Shown: positions 1 through 8,506, counted from the first letter of the stretch. The stretch: 64,000 nt of DNA from GAS188 sp044445965 (GCA_044445965.1 JBIOEJ010000009.1:7841-71840), one strand, 5' to 3'. The notes: generated by a model from the sequence alone, not told the origin. Program-made: numbers and translations.

Positions 1-289
1 CGCGATCCTCGGCGCGCAAGGTGTCGATGCGCTTGTCGTCGAGCGTGATGCTGCCGGCGGTGACCGGCAACAGGCCGGCGATGCAGTTGAGCGCCGTCGA
101 CTTGCCGCAACCCGACGGGCCGAGCAGCGCCACGAACTGGCCGCGGCGGATCGTCAAGGTCAGATCGCGCAGCGCGTTCACCGTCCCGAAATCGCGGCTG
201 ACGCCCTCGAGGCGCAATTCCTTGAACGCTTGTGGGCCCAAGGCCACACGGCCCGCCCGCGTCGCCGTGGCGTTCGCTGCGAGGTTCAT
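1..289 (-). CDS. ABC transporter ATP-binding protein, N-terminal part (cut by window edge)
   Basis: The first 96 codons of an ABC ATPase read leftward from an ATG at 289 and run off the window. After about 25 leader residues comes a beta-strand start (KELRLEGVSRDFG), then a Walker A motif GPSGCGKST, then GLLPVTAGSITLDD, which resembles ATPases of polyamine/sugar-type importers (UgpC/PotA-like). A strong Shine-Dalgarno sequence (GGGAGGAAGG on the minus strand) lies about 6-15 bases upstream of the ATG. The Q-loop, signature and Walker B motifs lie outside the window, so the substrate cannot be inferred. It follows the dehydrogenase gene in the same direction with about 110 bases between them and may share its transcript. 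Confidence 0.85.
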   Translation of the reverse strand, partial: MNLAANATATRAGRVALGPQAFKELRLEGVSRDFGTVNALRDLTLTIRRGQFVALLGPSGCGKSTALNCIAGLLPVTAGSITLDDKRIDTLRAEDR

Positions 290-400
290 GCGTGACCTTC
301 CTCCCTGCCGTATTCCCGGTCGATCATGCAGCGCGCCTGAGCGCGCGTCCACCTTGGGGTCGCGGCGATCTGCCATACTACCATTCGGCAAGCAAGCGGC

Positions 401-1477
401 TCACAGATTGTCGCCGCGCAGCGCCGCGATCACCGCATCCGTGACCTGCCTCGTGGTCGCCTTGCCGCCGAGATCGGGCGTGTGCAGCGCGCTATCGGCC
501 GTGACGCGCTCGATCGCCCGCATCAGACGCCGCGCCGCGCGTCCCTCGCCCAGATGGTCGAGCATCATCACCCCGGTCCAGAAGGTGCCGATCGGGTTGG
601 CGATCCCCAAGCCTGCGATGTCGAAGGCCGAGCCGTGGATCGGCTCGAACATCGAAGGGAATTTGCGCTCCGGATTGAGGTTGGCGGTCGGCGCGATGCC
701 GAGCGATCCGGCGAGCGCCGCGGCGAGGTCCGAGAGGATGTCGGCATGCAGGTTGGTGGCGACCATGGTGTCGAGCGTCTGCGGCTTCAAGGTCATGCGC
801 ATGGTCATCGCGTCGACCAGCATCTTGTCGGTGGCAACGTCGGGGAATTCGGCCCCGACCTCGGCGGCGATCTCGTCCCAGAGCACCATGCCGTGGCGTT
901 GGGCGTTGGATTTCGTCACCACGGTGAGGAGCTTGCGCGGCCGCGACTGGGCGAGAGCGAAGGCGAAGCGCATGATGCGGGTGACGCCCGCCCGCGTGAA
1001 GATCGCGACCTCCGTCGCGACTTCCTCGGGCAGGCCTCGATGCGAGCGCCCGCCTTGGCCGGCATATTCGCCCTCCGAGTTCTCGCGCACGATCACCCAG
1101 TCGAGCTCCTTGGCCGTCACGTTGCGCAAGGGGCTGACGATCCCCGGCAGGATGCGGGTCGGCCGCACATTGGCGTATTGATCGAGGCCCTGGCAGATGG
1201 CGAGGCGCAGGCCCCAGAGTGTGATGTGATCCGGCATGTCGGGCGCGCCGACCGCGCCGAAATAGATGGCGTCGAAGCCCTTGAGCGTCTCGACGCCGTC
1301 CTTTGGCATCATCACGCCGTGGCGTCTGTAATAGTCGGAACCCCAGTCGAACTCCGTCACGTCGAAGCGCATGCCGCCATCGCGCTCGGCGCAGGCATTG
1401 AGGGCCTCGAGCCCCGCGGCGATGACTTCGGGGCCGATGCCGTCGCCTCCGATCGCGGCGATGCGATAGCTCTTCAT
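401..1477 (-). CDS. ttuC: Tartrate dehydrogenase / D-malate dehydrogenase (TtuC/DmlA family)
   Basis: This is a 358-residue member of the isocitrate/isopropylmalate dehydrogenase superfamily, full length for the TtuC/DmlA branch. These enzymes oxidise (and often decarboxylate) tartrate or D-malate with NAD and a divalent metal in the cytoplasm. Visible signatures are the N-terminal AIGGDGIGPEV, the substrate-region motif around VRENSEGEYAG, the metal-binding stretch NLHADILSDLAAALAGSLG near residues 240-260, and FEPIHGSAFDIAGLGIANP. The ATG at 1477 is preceded by AAGGGAG at good spacing. It is transcribed divergently from pobA across about 105 bases. Exact substrate (tartrate, D-malate or 3-isopropylmalate) cannot be fixed by reading; isolation from leu genes argues against leuB. 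Confidence 0.85.
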   Translation of the reverse strand: MKSYRIAAIGGDGIGPEVIAAGLEALNACAERDGGMRFDVTEFDWGSDYYRRHGVMMPKDGVETLKGFDAIYFGAVGAPDMPDHITLWGLRLAICQGLDQYANVRPTRILPGIVSPLRNVTAKELDWVIVRENSEGEYAGQGGRSHRGLPEEVATEVAIFTRAGVTRIMRFAFALAQSRPRKLLTVVTKSNAQRHGMVLWDEIAAEVGAEFPDVATDKMLVDAMTMRMTLKPQTLDTMVATNLHADILSDLAAALAGSLGIAPTANLNPERKFPSMFEPIHGSAFDIAGLGIANPIGTFWTGVMMLDHLGEGRAARRLMRAIERVTADSALHTPDLGGKATTRQVTDAVIAALRGDNL

Positions 1478-1505
1478 GACGCTCCCTTTCGGCGCCGGCG
1501 CCGGC

Positions 1506-1535
1506 TTGACGCTTCCTCGCAGGCATTCCTACCAT
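1506..1535 (+). promoter_or_regulatory. Candidate sigma-70-type promoter for pobA
   Basis: A TTGACG hexamer at 1506-1511 is followed after 18 bases by TACCAT at 1530-1535, about 50 bases upstream of the pobA ATG. It lies in the divergent ttuC/pobA spacer next to a GGCGCC-GGCGCC repeat at 1491-1503. The hexamers are only partial matches to consensus, so this is a weak call. Confidence 0.25.
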
Positions 1536-1582
1536 CACGGCCGCCGTTCCGCGCAAGGTCTTGGCGCGGGCAGAAGGACGAA

Positions 1583-2770
1583 ATGATGCGCGAGCGCACG
1601 CAGGTCGGTATCGTCGGGGCGGGTCCAGCCGGGCTGCTTTTGTCGCATCTCCTGCATCTTCAGGGCATCGAATCGATCGTCATCGAGCTCAGGAGCCGCG
1701 CCTATGTGGAGAACCGCGTGCGCGCCGGCGTGCTCGAGCAGGGCAGCGTCGATACCCTGCGGGAAGCCGGTCTCGATGGGAGGCTCAAGCGCGAGGGCCT
1801 CGTGCACGAAGGCATCCAGATCCAGATCGAGCAGCGTCGGCACCGTCTCGACCTCAAGCAATTGACCGGCGGCAAGGCGATCACCGTCTATGGCCAGCAG
1901 GAAGTGGTGAAGGACCTGATCGCGCGGCGTCTCGCCGATGACGGCGCGATCCTGTTCGAGGCCGAGCACGCCGCGCTCCACGATTTTTCCGGCGACAGGC
2001 CGCGCATCACCTTCGCGCAAGCGGGCGAAGCCGGCGAGATCGCCTGCGACTTCATCGCCGGCTGCGACGGCTTTCACGGCATATGCAGGCCTTCGATCCC
2101 CGAGAGCGCGGTCACGGCCTTCGACCGCATCTATCCATTCGCCTGGCTCGGCATTCTCGCCAAGGCCGCCCCCGCTTCGGAGGAGGTGATCTACGTCAAC
2201 CACCCGCGCGGCTTCGCGCTTTCCAGCATGCGCTCGCAGGAGATCGCGCGGCTCTATCTGCAATGCCGGCCTGACGAGAACCTCGAGGAATGGCCGGATG
2301 CCCGCATCTGGGAGGAGCTGCACAGGCGCCTGCGGACCGCCGATGGCGACACCGTCCATGAAGGCGAGGTGCTGGAAAAGGGCGTGACCGGCATGCGGAG
2401 CTTCGTCGTCGAGCCGATGCGCCATGGAAGGTTGTTCCTGGCGGGGGACGCCGCCCATATCGTGCCGCCGACCGGCGCCAAGGGCATGAACCTCGCCGTC
2501 GCCGATGTGCGGGTGCTCGCCCGCGCGCTCGGCGCCCATTACAGCCAACAGCGCTCGGATCTCCTCGACGCTTATTCGGAAACCTGCTTGAAGCGGGTCT
2601 GGCGCGCCGAGCATTTCTCCTGGTTCATGACCTCGATGCTGCACAAATTCCCGGACGAGGACGGTTTCGGCCAAAGGCTGCAACGCTCGCAGCTCGACTA
2701 TGTCGTAAGCTCGCAAGCGGCGGCGCGCAGCCTCGCGGAGAACTATGTCGGGCTGCCGTTCACCGAGTGA
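1583..2770 (+). CDS. pobA: 4-hydroxybenzoate 3-monooxygenase
   Basis: This flavoprotein hydroxylates 4-hydroxybenzoate to protocatechuate with NADPH and O2, feeding the protocatechuate branch of the beta-ketoadipate pathway. The 395-residue product has the family's usual length. It shows the FAD dinucleotide motif GAGPAG at residues 12-17, the CDG motif near 161-163, and the late FAD motif GDAAHIVPPTGAKGMN. Aligned to the well-studied Pseudomonas enzyme, Ser212, Arg214 and Arg220, which hold substrate or NADPH, appear as Ser215, Arg217 and Arg223. The open frame continues far upstream to 482, but that part is antisense to ttuC. The ATG at 1583 (or 1586) follows AGAAGGA and gives the right N-terminus. 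No adjacent pobR-type regulator is visible; ring-cleavage genes are not in the window. Confidence 0.93.
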   Translation: MMRERTQVGIVGAGPAGLLLSHLLHLQGIESIVIELRSRAYVENRVRAGVLEQGSVDTLREAGLDGRLKREGLVHEGIQIQIEQRRHRLDLKQLTGGKAITVYGQQEVVKDLIARRLADDGAILFEAEHAALHDFSGDRPRITFAQAGEAGEIACDFIAGCDGFHGICRPSIPESAVTAFDRIYPFAWLGILAKAAPASEEVIYVNHPRGFALSSMRSQEIARLYLQCRPDENLEEWPDARIWEELHRRLRTADGDTVHEGEVLEKGVTGMRSFVVEPMRHGRLFLAGDAAHIVPPTGAKGMNLAVADVRVLARALGAHYSQQRSDLLDAYSETCLKRVWRAEHFSWFMTSMLHKFPDEDGFGQRLQRSQLDYVVSSQAAARSLAENYVGLPFTE

Positions 2771-2811
2771 GTCTGCGGCAGCGGCGGCATGTCGTAGGAG
2801 GCGTCGGTCCC

Positions 2812-3279
2812 ATGTCCGTTCTTCCCGCGCCCAGGCTCGAGCACGTCGCCGATCTTGCGATCGAGATCGCGCAGGCGATCGAGGTCGGCGAGACGGGGAT
2901 CGGCGAGAGGCGGGTCATCCCGATCATCGGCGGCACGGTGAAGGGCAAGCGCCTCAATGGCCGCATCATGCCGGCGGGCGCCGATTTCCAGATCATCCGG
3001 GCGACCGGCATCGCCGAGCTCGTGGCCTCTTATGTGATCGAGGCCGACAACGGCGCGCTCATCCATATCGAGAACACCGGCATCCGCCATGGCCCGCCGG
3101 AGCTGATCGCCAAGCTTCGCCGCGGCGAGGAGGTCGATCCGAGCCTCATCTATTTCCGCACCGCGCCGCGCTTCGAGACGGCATCGCTCGAGCACGCCTT
3201 CCTCATGCGCCATCTCTTCATCGGCATCGGCGCCCGCTTCCCGACGAGCGTCGCGCTCGGGGTGTGGATGGTGCTCTGA
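2812..3279 (+). CDS. DUF3237 family protein
   Basis: This 155-residue protein begins at an ATG eleven bases after TAGGAG, 41 bases beyond the pobA stop and in the same direction, so it is probably co-transcribed. It carries the DUF3237 pattern: an IIGGTVKGKRLNGRIMPAGADFQ block near residues 40-62, a central YVIEADNGALIHIENTGIRHG block, and a C-terminal YFRTAPRFET block. The family folds as a small beta-barrel of unknown biochemical role and often sits beside aromatic-catabolism genes, which fits here. An in-frame upstream start at 2767 would overlap pobA and is less likely. Confidence 0.85.
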   Translation: MSVLPAPRLEHVADLAIEIAQAIEVGETGIGERRVIPIIGGTVKGKRLNGRIMPAGADFQIIRATGIAELVASYVIEADNGALIHIENTGIRHGPPELIAKLRRGEEVDPSLIYFRTAPRFETASLEHAFLMRHLFIGIGARFPTSVALGVWMVL

Positions 3280-3306
3280 GGAGCGGCGACGGTGGGGAGC
3301 CTCGCC

Positions 3307-4092
3307 TCAGGCATCCGGCAACTGCCATATCATCGACAGGATTCTTTCTCGCATCGCAACGAATTCCGGGCTCGACTTGATGGCGCGGATATCTCTTTCC
3401 CCTTGCTGGCGCGCGAACGGGCAAGGAATCCGCTCGATGATCCGCCCCGGACGCGGCGACATGACGACGACGAGCGTGCCGAGATAGACGGCCTCCTCGA
3501 CGCTATGCGTGATGAAGACGACCGTCGTCTCGCCGCGCCGCCAGACGGCGTGCAACTCCTCTTGCATCTTCTCACGCGTCAGAGCGTCGAGCGCGCCGAA
3601 GGGTTCGTCCATCAGCAGCAGCTTGGGATCGTTGCACAGCGCGCGTACGATGGCGAGGCGCTGCTGCATGCCGCCCGACAGCTCGTAAGGGTAGCGATTG
3701 CGGAAGTCCCAAAGGCCGACGAGCCTCAGCCATTGCTCGACGGTCTTGGCCCGCTCGGTCCGGCCCATGCCTCGCACCATCGGACCGAATCCGGCATTGG
3801 CGCCGACATTCATCCAAGGGAACAGCGCCGGTTGCTGGAACACGACGCCGCGGTCGGGCGAAGGGCCGCGCACCTGAGCGCCGCCCACCGAGACGGTTCC
3901 GGAGCTCGGCTCCAGGAACCCGGCCAATGTCTGCAAGAGCGTGGTCTTGCCGCAGCCCGACGGCCCGACGATGCAGATGAAATCGCCTCGCTCGAAGCTG
4001 AGCGAGGCGTGATCGAGTGCCTGAACCGCGTTGGCGTCTTTGCCGTATCGGACGCAAACGTTGTCGAGGACGACGAAGTCGGAAGCGCTCAT
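3307..4092 (-). CDS. ABC importer ATPase, nitrate/sulfonate/taurine type (TauB/SsuB-like)
   Basis: This 261-residue cytoplasmic ATPase powers the importer encoded by the three genes upstream of it on the minus strand. Walker A GPSGCGKT is at residues 43-50, the Q-loop at VVFQQPALFPW (84-94), the signature LSGGMQQR at 138-145, Walker B LLLMDEPFGALD around 158-169, and the switch histidine in VVFITHSVEEA. Its ATG at 4092 overlaps the stop of the binding-protein gene by four bases, which implies translational coupling. The QPALFPW/MNV pattern is typical of TauB/SsuB. Members also import aromatic acids, thiamine precursors and nitriles, so the substrate is open. Confidence 0.9.
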   Translation of the reverse strand: MSASDFVVLDNVCVRYGKDANAVQALDHASLSFERGDFICIVGPSGCGKTTLLQTLAGFLEPSSGTVSVGGAQVRGPSPDRGVVFQQPALFPWMNVGANAGFGPMVRGMGRTERAKTVEQWLRLVGLWDFRNRYPYELSGGMQQRLAIVRALCNDPKLLLMDEPFGALDALTREKMQEELHAVWRRGETTVVFITHSVEEAVYLGTLVVVMSPRPGRIIERIPCPFARQQGERDIRAIKSSPEFVAMRERILSMIWQLPDA

Positions 4093-5138
4093 CCGATCGC
4101 TTTGGCAAGGAGGCTGGTATTGATCGCCTTCTCGAAGACCGCAAGGTCGGGCGAGGAGCGGATGCTCTTTTGCGCCACGAGGAAGTCGGCGGTGTCCTTC
4201 ATGACCTTGGCGAACTTGCCCGGCTTGCCGGGCTCGCCGAGCCAGGCCGGGGTGAGCTGTTGCTTCAGCGCAATGAAGTCGTATTCGGCCATATCGGCCT
4301 TGGCGACCGCGGCGGTGACGCCCGCATATTTTCCGACGAGCGCCGATGATTCATCGACCTTCGCCGTGTACATGTCGAGCGACCGCCCGTAGGCGGCGAG
4401 CATCGCCGCGACGAGCTCCGGGGAAGCCGCGTTGAGCGCGGTCCGGGAGATGATGACATCGGCGATGACGTAGCCCGCAGCCTCGAGCTTGTCGTAGGTC
4501 TTGTACACCTCTCCGCCGTTTTCCAGGAGCTTGGATTTCGCGGGGCTCCAGATATAGCCGGCATCGATGTCGCCTCGCGTCCAGGCCGCCACGAGCGCGT
4601 CGCCGCGCAGATCGAGGACGGTGACGTCGCGCTCGGTCAGGTTGTTCGTCTTCAGGAATCCGAGCAGCCTGAAATGCGAGGTCGAGCCGAAAGGCGTCGC
4701 AACCTTCTTGCCCTTGAAGTCCGCCGGCGTCTTGATGTTGGCGGATTTGCGGACGGTCATCTCCTCGGCCGGACCGATATTGTCCATCATGGCCACGACT
4801 TCATAAGGGATGCCCTGGGCAATGCCCGCCGCCGTCGGCGACGAGCCGATGCCGTAGCCGACATCGATGCTTCCCGCGGCGACACCCGTATTGATCTCGG
4901 CGCCGCTGCTGACCTCGATCCAGTTCACCTTGGTCTTGGCGAGATCCTGGACCCAGCCCTCGCCCTTGGCGATCATGAAGGGGCTGGTGCTCAGGAAGAA
5001 GGCGACATTGACCTGCGGCGGCAAGGCCGCCTTGGCGAAGCGAGGCGAGGCGAGGACGGCGGCGAGGCTCGCCCCCATCGTCTGCAAGAAGCCGCGGCGC
5101 CCGATTATCGGGAGCGAATGGTGCTTGTCGTCAATCAC
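4089..5138 (-). CDS. ABC importer periplasmic binding protein (NMT1/TauA/SsuA-like), Tat signal
   Basis: This 349-residue periplasmic solute-binding protein has an apparent GTG start at 5138 and an AGAAGGA-like ribosome site. The N-terminus carries a twin-arginine signal (RRGFLQ at residues 14-19, followed by an Ala/Leu stretch ending AKA), so export is probably in folded form through Tat. The mature part has the NMT1/TauA hallmarks: an early SGAEINTGVAAGSIDVGYG block, then GKKVATPFGSTSHFRLLGFL and a DAGYIWSPA block. It lies between the permease and ATPase genes of one operon. Neighbouring pobA makes an aromatic acid a plausible ligand, but that is inference from position alone. Confidence 0.9.
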   Translation of the reverse strand: MIDDKHHSLPIIGRRGFLQTMGASLAAVLASPRFAKAALPPQVNVAFFLSTSPFMIAKGEGWVQDLAKTKVNWIEVSSGAEINTGVAAGSIDVGYGIGSSPTAAGIAQGIPYEVVAMMDNIGPAEEMTVRKSANIKTPADFKGKKVATPFGSTSHFRLLGFLKTNNLTERDVTVLDLRGDALVAAWTRGDIDAGYIWSPAKSKLLENGGEVYKTYDKLEAAGYVIADVIISRTALNAASPELVAAMLAAYGRSLDMYTAKVDESSALVGKYAGVTAAVAKADMAEYDFIALKQQLTPAWLGEPGKPGKFAKVMKDTADFLVAQKSIRSSPDLAVFEKAINTSLLAKAIG

Positions 5139-5151
5139 GATGCAGGTCCTT

Positions 5152-5922
5152 CTATTTGCCGGCCCAGTGAACGGCGCGCCGCTCGACGGTCAAAAGCAGA
5201 CGGTCGAGCGCTATCCCCATCAGGCCGATGATGAAGATGCCGACGAAAACATAGTCCGAGCGCAGGAAGCGCCCGGCATCGACGATCATCCAGCCGATGC
5301 CCGAGCTTCCAGCGATGATCTCGGCGGCGATCAGTGTCCCGTAGACGATGCCGACGGCGAGCCGCGCGCCGGTGAAGATTTCCGCCAGCGCCGACGGAAA
5401 CACCACATAGCGGAAAATCTGCCAGCGGCTGGCGCCGAGCGCCTGAGCCGCCTGCACCCGCGTCGCGGAGACGTTGCGCACGCCGTCGCGCGCCGCGACC
5501 GCCGCGACCGGCAGCGCCGTGAGGAACAACAAGGTGATCTTCGAGGTCTCGCCGATGCCGAGCCAGATGATCAGCAGCACGAGATAGGCGAGCTGCGGCA
5601 AGGGCCTCAGGAATTCGATGAAGGGCGTGCTGAGCGCGTCGATCAAGGGCACATAACCCATCAGCAGGCCGAGCCATGTTCCGACGAGCGCGCCGAGCCC
5701 GAATCCGACGAGCACCCGCCACATGCTGTCGCCGATGTGCTCCGCCAGCGTGCGGCTCTTGTAGCCCTCCTGAACGAGGTCGGTCAGCGCCGACCAAAGC
5801 TCGCCCGGTCCCGGCATGAACAGGTCGCTGACGGCTCCCGTCAGCGTGAACGCCAGCCAGGCCGCCAACACGATCGAGATGCTGGCGGCGGTCATGATCC
5901 ACGGCGCTCGCATCCGCTTCAT
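5152..5922 (-). CDS. ABC importer permease 1 (TauC/SsuC-like)
   Basis: This 256-residue inner-membrane permease starts at the ATG at 5922 (MKRMRAP). The longer open frame reaching 7383 is not real because it runs through the second permease and antisense to dctP. About six hydrophobic segments are visible. The coupling loop with the EAA-type motif (RVQAAQALGASRWQIFRYV) contacts the ATPase. Its start overlaps the stop of permease 2 by four bases, indicating coupled translation. The two permeases have the same layout (LSTPFIEFLRPLPQLAYLV here, DYIIQFLRPLPPLSYLV in the other) yet differ through most of their length. They may form a heterodimer rather than the homodimer usual in TauABC/SsuABC systems. 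Confidence 0.88.
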   Translation of the reverse strand: MKRMRAPWIMTAASISIVLAAWLAFTLTGAVSDLFMPGPGELWSALTDLVQEGYKSRTLAEHIGDSMWRVLVGFGLGALVGTWLGLLMGYVPLIDALSTPFIEFLRPLPQLAYLVLLIIWLGIGETSKITLLFLTALPVAAVAARDGVRNVSATRVQAAQALGASRWQIFRYVVFPSALAEIFTGARLAVGIVYGTLIAAEIIAGSSGIGWMIVDAGRFLRSDYVFVGIFIIGLMGIALDRLLLTVERRAVHWAGK

Positions 5923-6695
5923 TCGCTCCCTCGCCAATGGATCAGCCTCAGGTCGATTTCGAGCAATGCGCGGCTCAGCGCCATGCCGAACAGCCCGAGC
6001 AGGATGATGCATAGAAGGATGACGTCGTTGCGCAGGAAGCGGCTCGCCGAGAACACCATCCAGCCGAGCCCATTGCTCGCGGCCATCAGTTCCGCCGCCA
6101 CGACGCTCGAAAAGGCGCCAGCGAGCGCGATCCGTAGGCCCGTAAAGATCATCGACAGGGCGGAAGGGAAGGTCACGAAGCAAAAGATCTGCCAGGACGA
6201 CGCGCCCATGGCGCGCGCGACCTGGATGCGCTGCCGGCTGACCTGCCGCACCCCGGCCATGGCGGCGCTGGTGATGGTCGGAAAGGCGCCCATGAACAAC
6301 AGCACGATCTTGGACAGGTCGCCGGTGCCGAACCAGAGGATCAGCAGCACCAGATAGGAGAGGGGCGGAAGCGGCCGCAGGAACTGGATGATGTAATCGA
6401 CCGACGCGGCCGTCAGCCGGTTCGTGCCCATCCACAGTCCGAGCGGAATGCCCGTCACCGCCGCCGCCCCGAACCCGACCAGGCACCGCCCCAGGGTCGC
6501 AACGATGTTTTCCGATAAGGTCGTCTCTCGATAGCCGTTCTCGAGGATATCGAAGAAGGCCGCCAGCACCTCTTGGGGGCTCGCGAGCAAATCGGGCGAA
6601 ACGAGATTGAAGGCGCGCAGTGCGTACCAGACGCTCAAGCCGGCCAGCACCGATGCTGTCCCGGCGACAAAGCTCCAGCGGCGCCCAAGATCCAA
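5919..6695 (-). CDS. ABC importer permease 2 (TauC/SsuC-like), TTG start
   Basis: This 258-residue inner-membrane permease is the first gene of the four-gene importer operon. No ATG gives a sensible N-terminus: the nearest upstream ATGs add over 100 non-homologous residues that run antisense to the dctP leader. A TTG at 6695 is preceded by a near-perfect Shine-Dalgarno sequence (GGGAGGA at 6701-6707, five bases away) and yields LDLGRRWSFVAGTASVL, a normal first membrane segment. The EAA-type loop reads RIQVARAMGASSWQIFCFV. It is paralogous to permease 1, with which it overlaps by four bases. Confidence 0.85.
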   Translation of the reverse strand: MDLGRRWSFVAGTASVLAGLSVWYALRAFNLVSPDLLASPQEVLAAFFDILENGYRETTLSENIVATLGRCLVGFGAAAVTGIPLGLWMGTNRLTAASVDYIIQFLRPLPPLSYLVLLILWFGTGDLSKIVLLFMGAFPTITSAAMAGVRQVSRQRIQVARAMGASSWQIFCFVTFPSALSMIFTGLRIALAGAFSSVVAAELMAASNGLGWMVFSASRFLRNDVILLCIILLGLFGMALSRALLEIDLRLIHWRGSE

Positions 6696-6700
6696 GCGTT

Positions 6701-6707
6701 TCCTCCC
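6701..6707 (-). promoter_or_regulatory. Ribosome binding site that fixes the TTG start of permease 2
   Basis: Reading the minus strand, GGGAGGA is followed by five bases and TTG at 6695. It is the only strong Shine-Dalgarno match near the point where permease homology begins, so it decides the start in the absence of an ATG. Confidence 0.6.
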
Positions 6708-6924
6708 GGCCCCACGCTTTTCGGATGGTCGTGTTCCGAACGCAATTCCGATGCCAAGAAAGGGTAGGTTGCAGTGAAACGCAAGCCCCAAGCGGCGGCG
6801 GACCCTCGCCGCAACGCCAGCTTGACGCCGCGCGCCCGCTGCCGATAGCTTTTCCACGAGGCAAAGCCGGAAGATCGAGAGCATTGGGGCAGGTGCCGCA
6901 GGGCTCGAGCGCGGCCAAGGGAGG

Positions 6925-7953
6925 ATGACGATGACGATGACGAAGACCTTCGCGATCGCTCTGACGGCATTGCTGGCCGCCGCCACGCCCGCCTCGGCGC
7001 AGGACAAGCCGGTGATGCTCAAGCTCTCCCATTGGGTGCCGCCTTCCCATCCCTTGCAGAAGGCGATTCAGGATTGGGCCGAGGACGTGAAGAAGGAATC
7101 GGGCGGCACCATCACCTATGCGGTGTTCCCGTCGGAGCAGCTCGGCAAGGCCTTCGACCATTACGACATGGCCCGCGACGGCATCGCCGATTTCACCTAT
7201 GTGAACCCCGGCTATCAGCCGGGCCGCTTCCCCGTCATCGCGGCCGGCGAGCTGCCGTTCCTGATCTCCGATGCCCATACCGGCTCGGCCGCGCTCGACG
7301 CCTGGTATCGGCCATATGCGGCCCAGGAGATGAAGGACGTGCATTATTGCTTCGCCTTCGTCCATGATCCGGGCGCGCTGCACGCCAAGAAGAAGATCGT
7401 GCTGCCCTCCGAGATCAGCGGCATGAAGATCAGGCCGGCCAACGCCACGATCGGCGCCTTCGTCGTCTCGCTCGGCGGCACCAATGTCCAGGCTTCGGCG
7501 CCTGAATCACGCGATGCGCTGGAGCGCGGCGTTGCCGACGCGCTCACCTTCCCCTGGGGTTCGGTGGTGCTGTTCGGCATCGATAAGGTGGTGAAGTTCC
7601 ATATGGATGTGCCGCTCTACGTGACGACCTTCACCTGGGTCATGAACAAGAAGGTTTATGACGACATGTCGGCGACGCAGAAGAAGGCGATCGACGACCA
7701 TTGCACCACCGAATGGGCGCAGCGCTTCGCCGGTCCCTGGGCGGATTTCGAGCATGCGGGCCGCGACAAGATCAAGGCCGAGGCCGGCCATGAGGTCTAT
7801 CCTCTGACCGCCGATCAAGTGGCGGCCTGGCGCAAGGCGGCCGAGCCCCTGAAGGCGAAATGGGTGGAGGGCGCGAGGAAAGCCGGCATCGATCCCGACA
7901 AGGCCTTCGCCGGTCTGATGGCGGCGCTCGAGAAATACAAGGCCGGCTTCTGA
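6925..7953 (+). CDS. TRAP transporter solute-binding protein (DctP family)
   Basis: This 342-residue periplasmic receptor of a TRAP importer binds an organic acid and delivers it to the DctQM membrane pair. A Sec signal peptide (TKTFAIALTALLAAATPASAQ) is followed by the DctP pattern KLSHWVPPSHPLQ, the GKAFDHYDMARDG and DFTYVNPGYQPGRFP blocks, and the conserved arginine region GMKIRPAN that normally pairs with a substrate carboxylate. Three in-frame ATGs sit at 6925, 6931 and 6937. GGGAGG directly abuts the first, so 6931 has the better ribosome spacing. DctQ and DctM genes follow at once. The substrate is unknown. Confidence 0.92.
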   Translation: MTMTMTKTFAIALTALLAAATPASAQDKPVMLKLSHWVPPSHPLQKAIQDWAEDVKKESGGTITYAVFPSEQLGKAFDHYDMARDGIADFTYVNPGYQPGRFPVIAAGELPFLISDAHTGSAALDAWYRPYAAQEMKDVHYCFAFVHDPGALHAKKKIVLPSEISGMKIRPANATIGAFVVSLGGTNVQASAPESRDALERGVADALTFPWGSVVLFGIDKVVKFHMDVPLYVTTFTWVMNKKVYDDMSATQKKAIDDHCTTEWAQRFAGPWADFEHAGRDKIKAEAGHEVYPLTADQVAAWRKAAEPLKAKWVEGARKAGIDPDKAFAGLMAALEKYKAGF

Positions 7954-7966
7954 TCAGGGGCCGCGC

Positions 7967-8506
7967 GTGCAAAGCCTCTCCGGCGCGGCCGCGCCCGCGC
8001 CGCGCAGCCTCATGGACCGCTTCATCGACGGCATCGAGCTGATCGCCGCGATCTTCGTCGGTCTCGTCGCGGCCGACACCTTCATCTCGGTGCTGTTGCG
8101 GAAGTTCTTCTCGACTGCGATCCCCGACAGCTATGATTTCGGCCGCATGCTGCTCGGCATCCTGATCTTCTGGGGGATCGCAGCGACGAGCTATCGCGGC
8201 ACGCACATCACCGTCGATCTCGTCTGGTCCTCGGTATCGCCGAAATACCAGCGCGTCATCGACATCTTCGCGACCCTTGTCCTCCTGTTCGTCGTGACCA
8301 TGCAGACGGCGACGCTGTTCGACAAGGTGGCGCAGACGCGGGCCGACAACGTGCTGACCTATGATCTGCATTTGCCGACCTGGCCGTTCTTCGCGGTGGC
8401 CTGGGCCGGCGACGTCTCGGCGGTGCTGCTGATCGCCATCCGCACCTGGAGGCTCATTTTCCAACCTTGGAGCTTTGCCCGCGAGCCGCTGAAGCCGGTG
8501 GAATGA
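7967..8506 (+). CDS. TRAP transporter small permease (DctQ family)
   Basis: This 179-residue inner-membrane protein has four hydrophobic segments, the standard DctQ layout. It starts with GTG at 7967, 13 bases after dctP. Typical features are the early segment LIAAIFVGLVAADTFISVLLRKF, the GRMLLGILIFWGIAATSYRGTHITVDL block with its Arg-Gly-x-His motif, and the C-terminal WPFFAVAWAGDV segment. It works as the accessory subunit of the sodium-driven DctPQM importer. Its stop overlaps the ATG of the large permease by four bases. Confidence 0.9.
   Translation: MQSLSGAAAPAPRSLMDRFIDGIELIAAIFVGLVAADTFISVLLRKFFSTAIPDSYDFGRMLLGILIFWGIAATSYRGTHITVDLVWSSVSPKYQRVIDIFATLVLLFVVTMQTATLFDKVAQTRADNVLTYDLHLPTWPFFAVAWAGDVSAVLLIAIRTWRLIFQPWSFAREPLKPVE

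Noticed and set aside
482..1582. Upstream open frame joined to pobA (762 codons in all)
   Set aside because: It is antisense to the dehydrogenase gene, has no family resemblance, and the ribosome site and PobA homology both begin at 1583.
5923..7383. Extension of permease 1 to a 743-codon frame
   Set aside because: It overlaps the second permease in another frame and runs antisense to dctP; the ATG at 5922 gives a normal permease.
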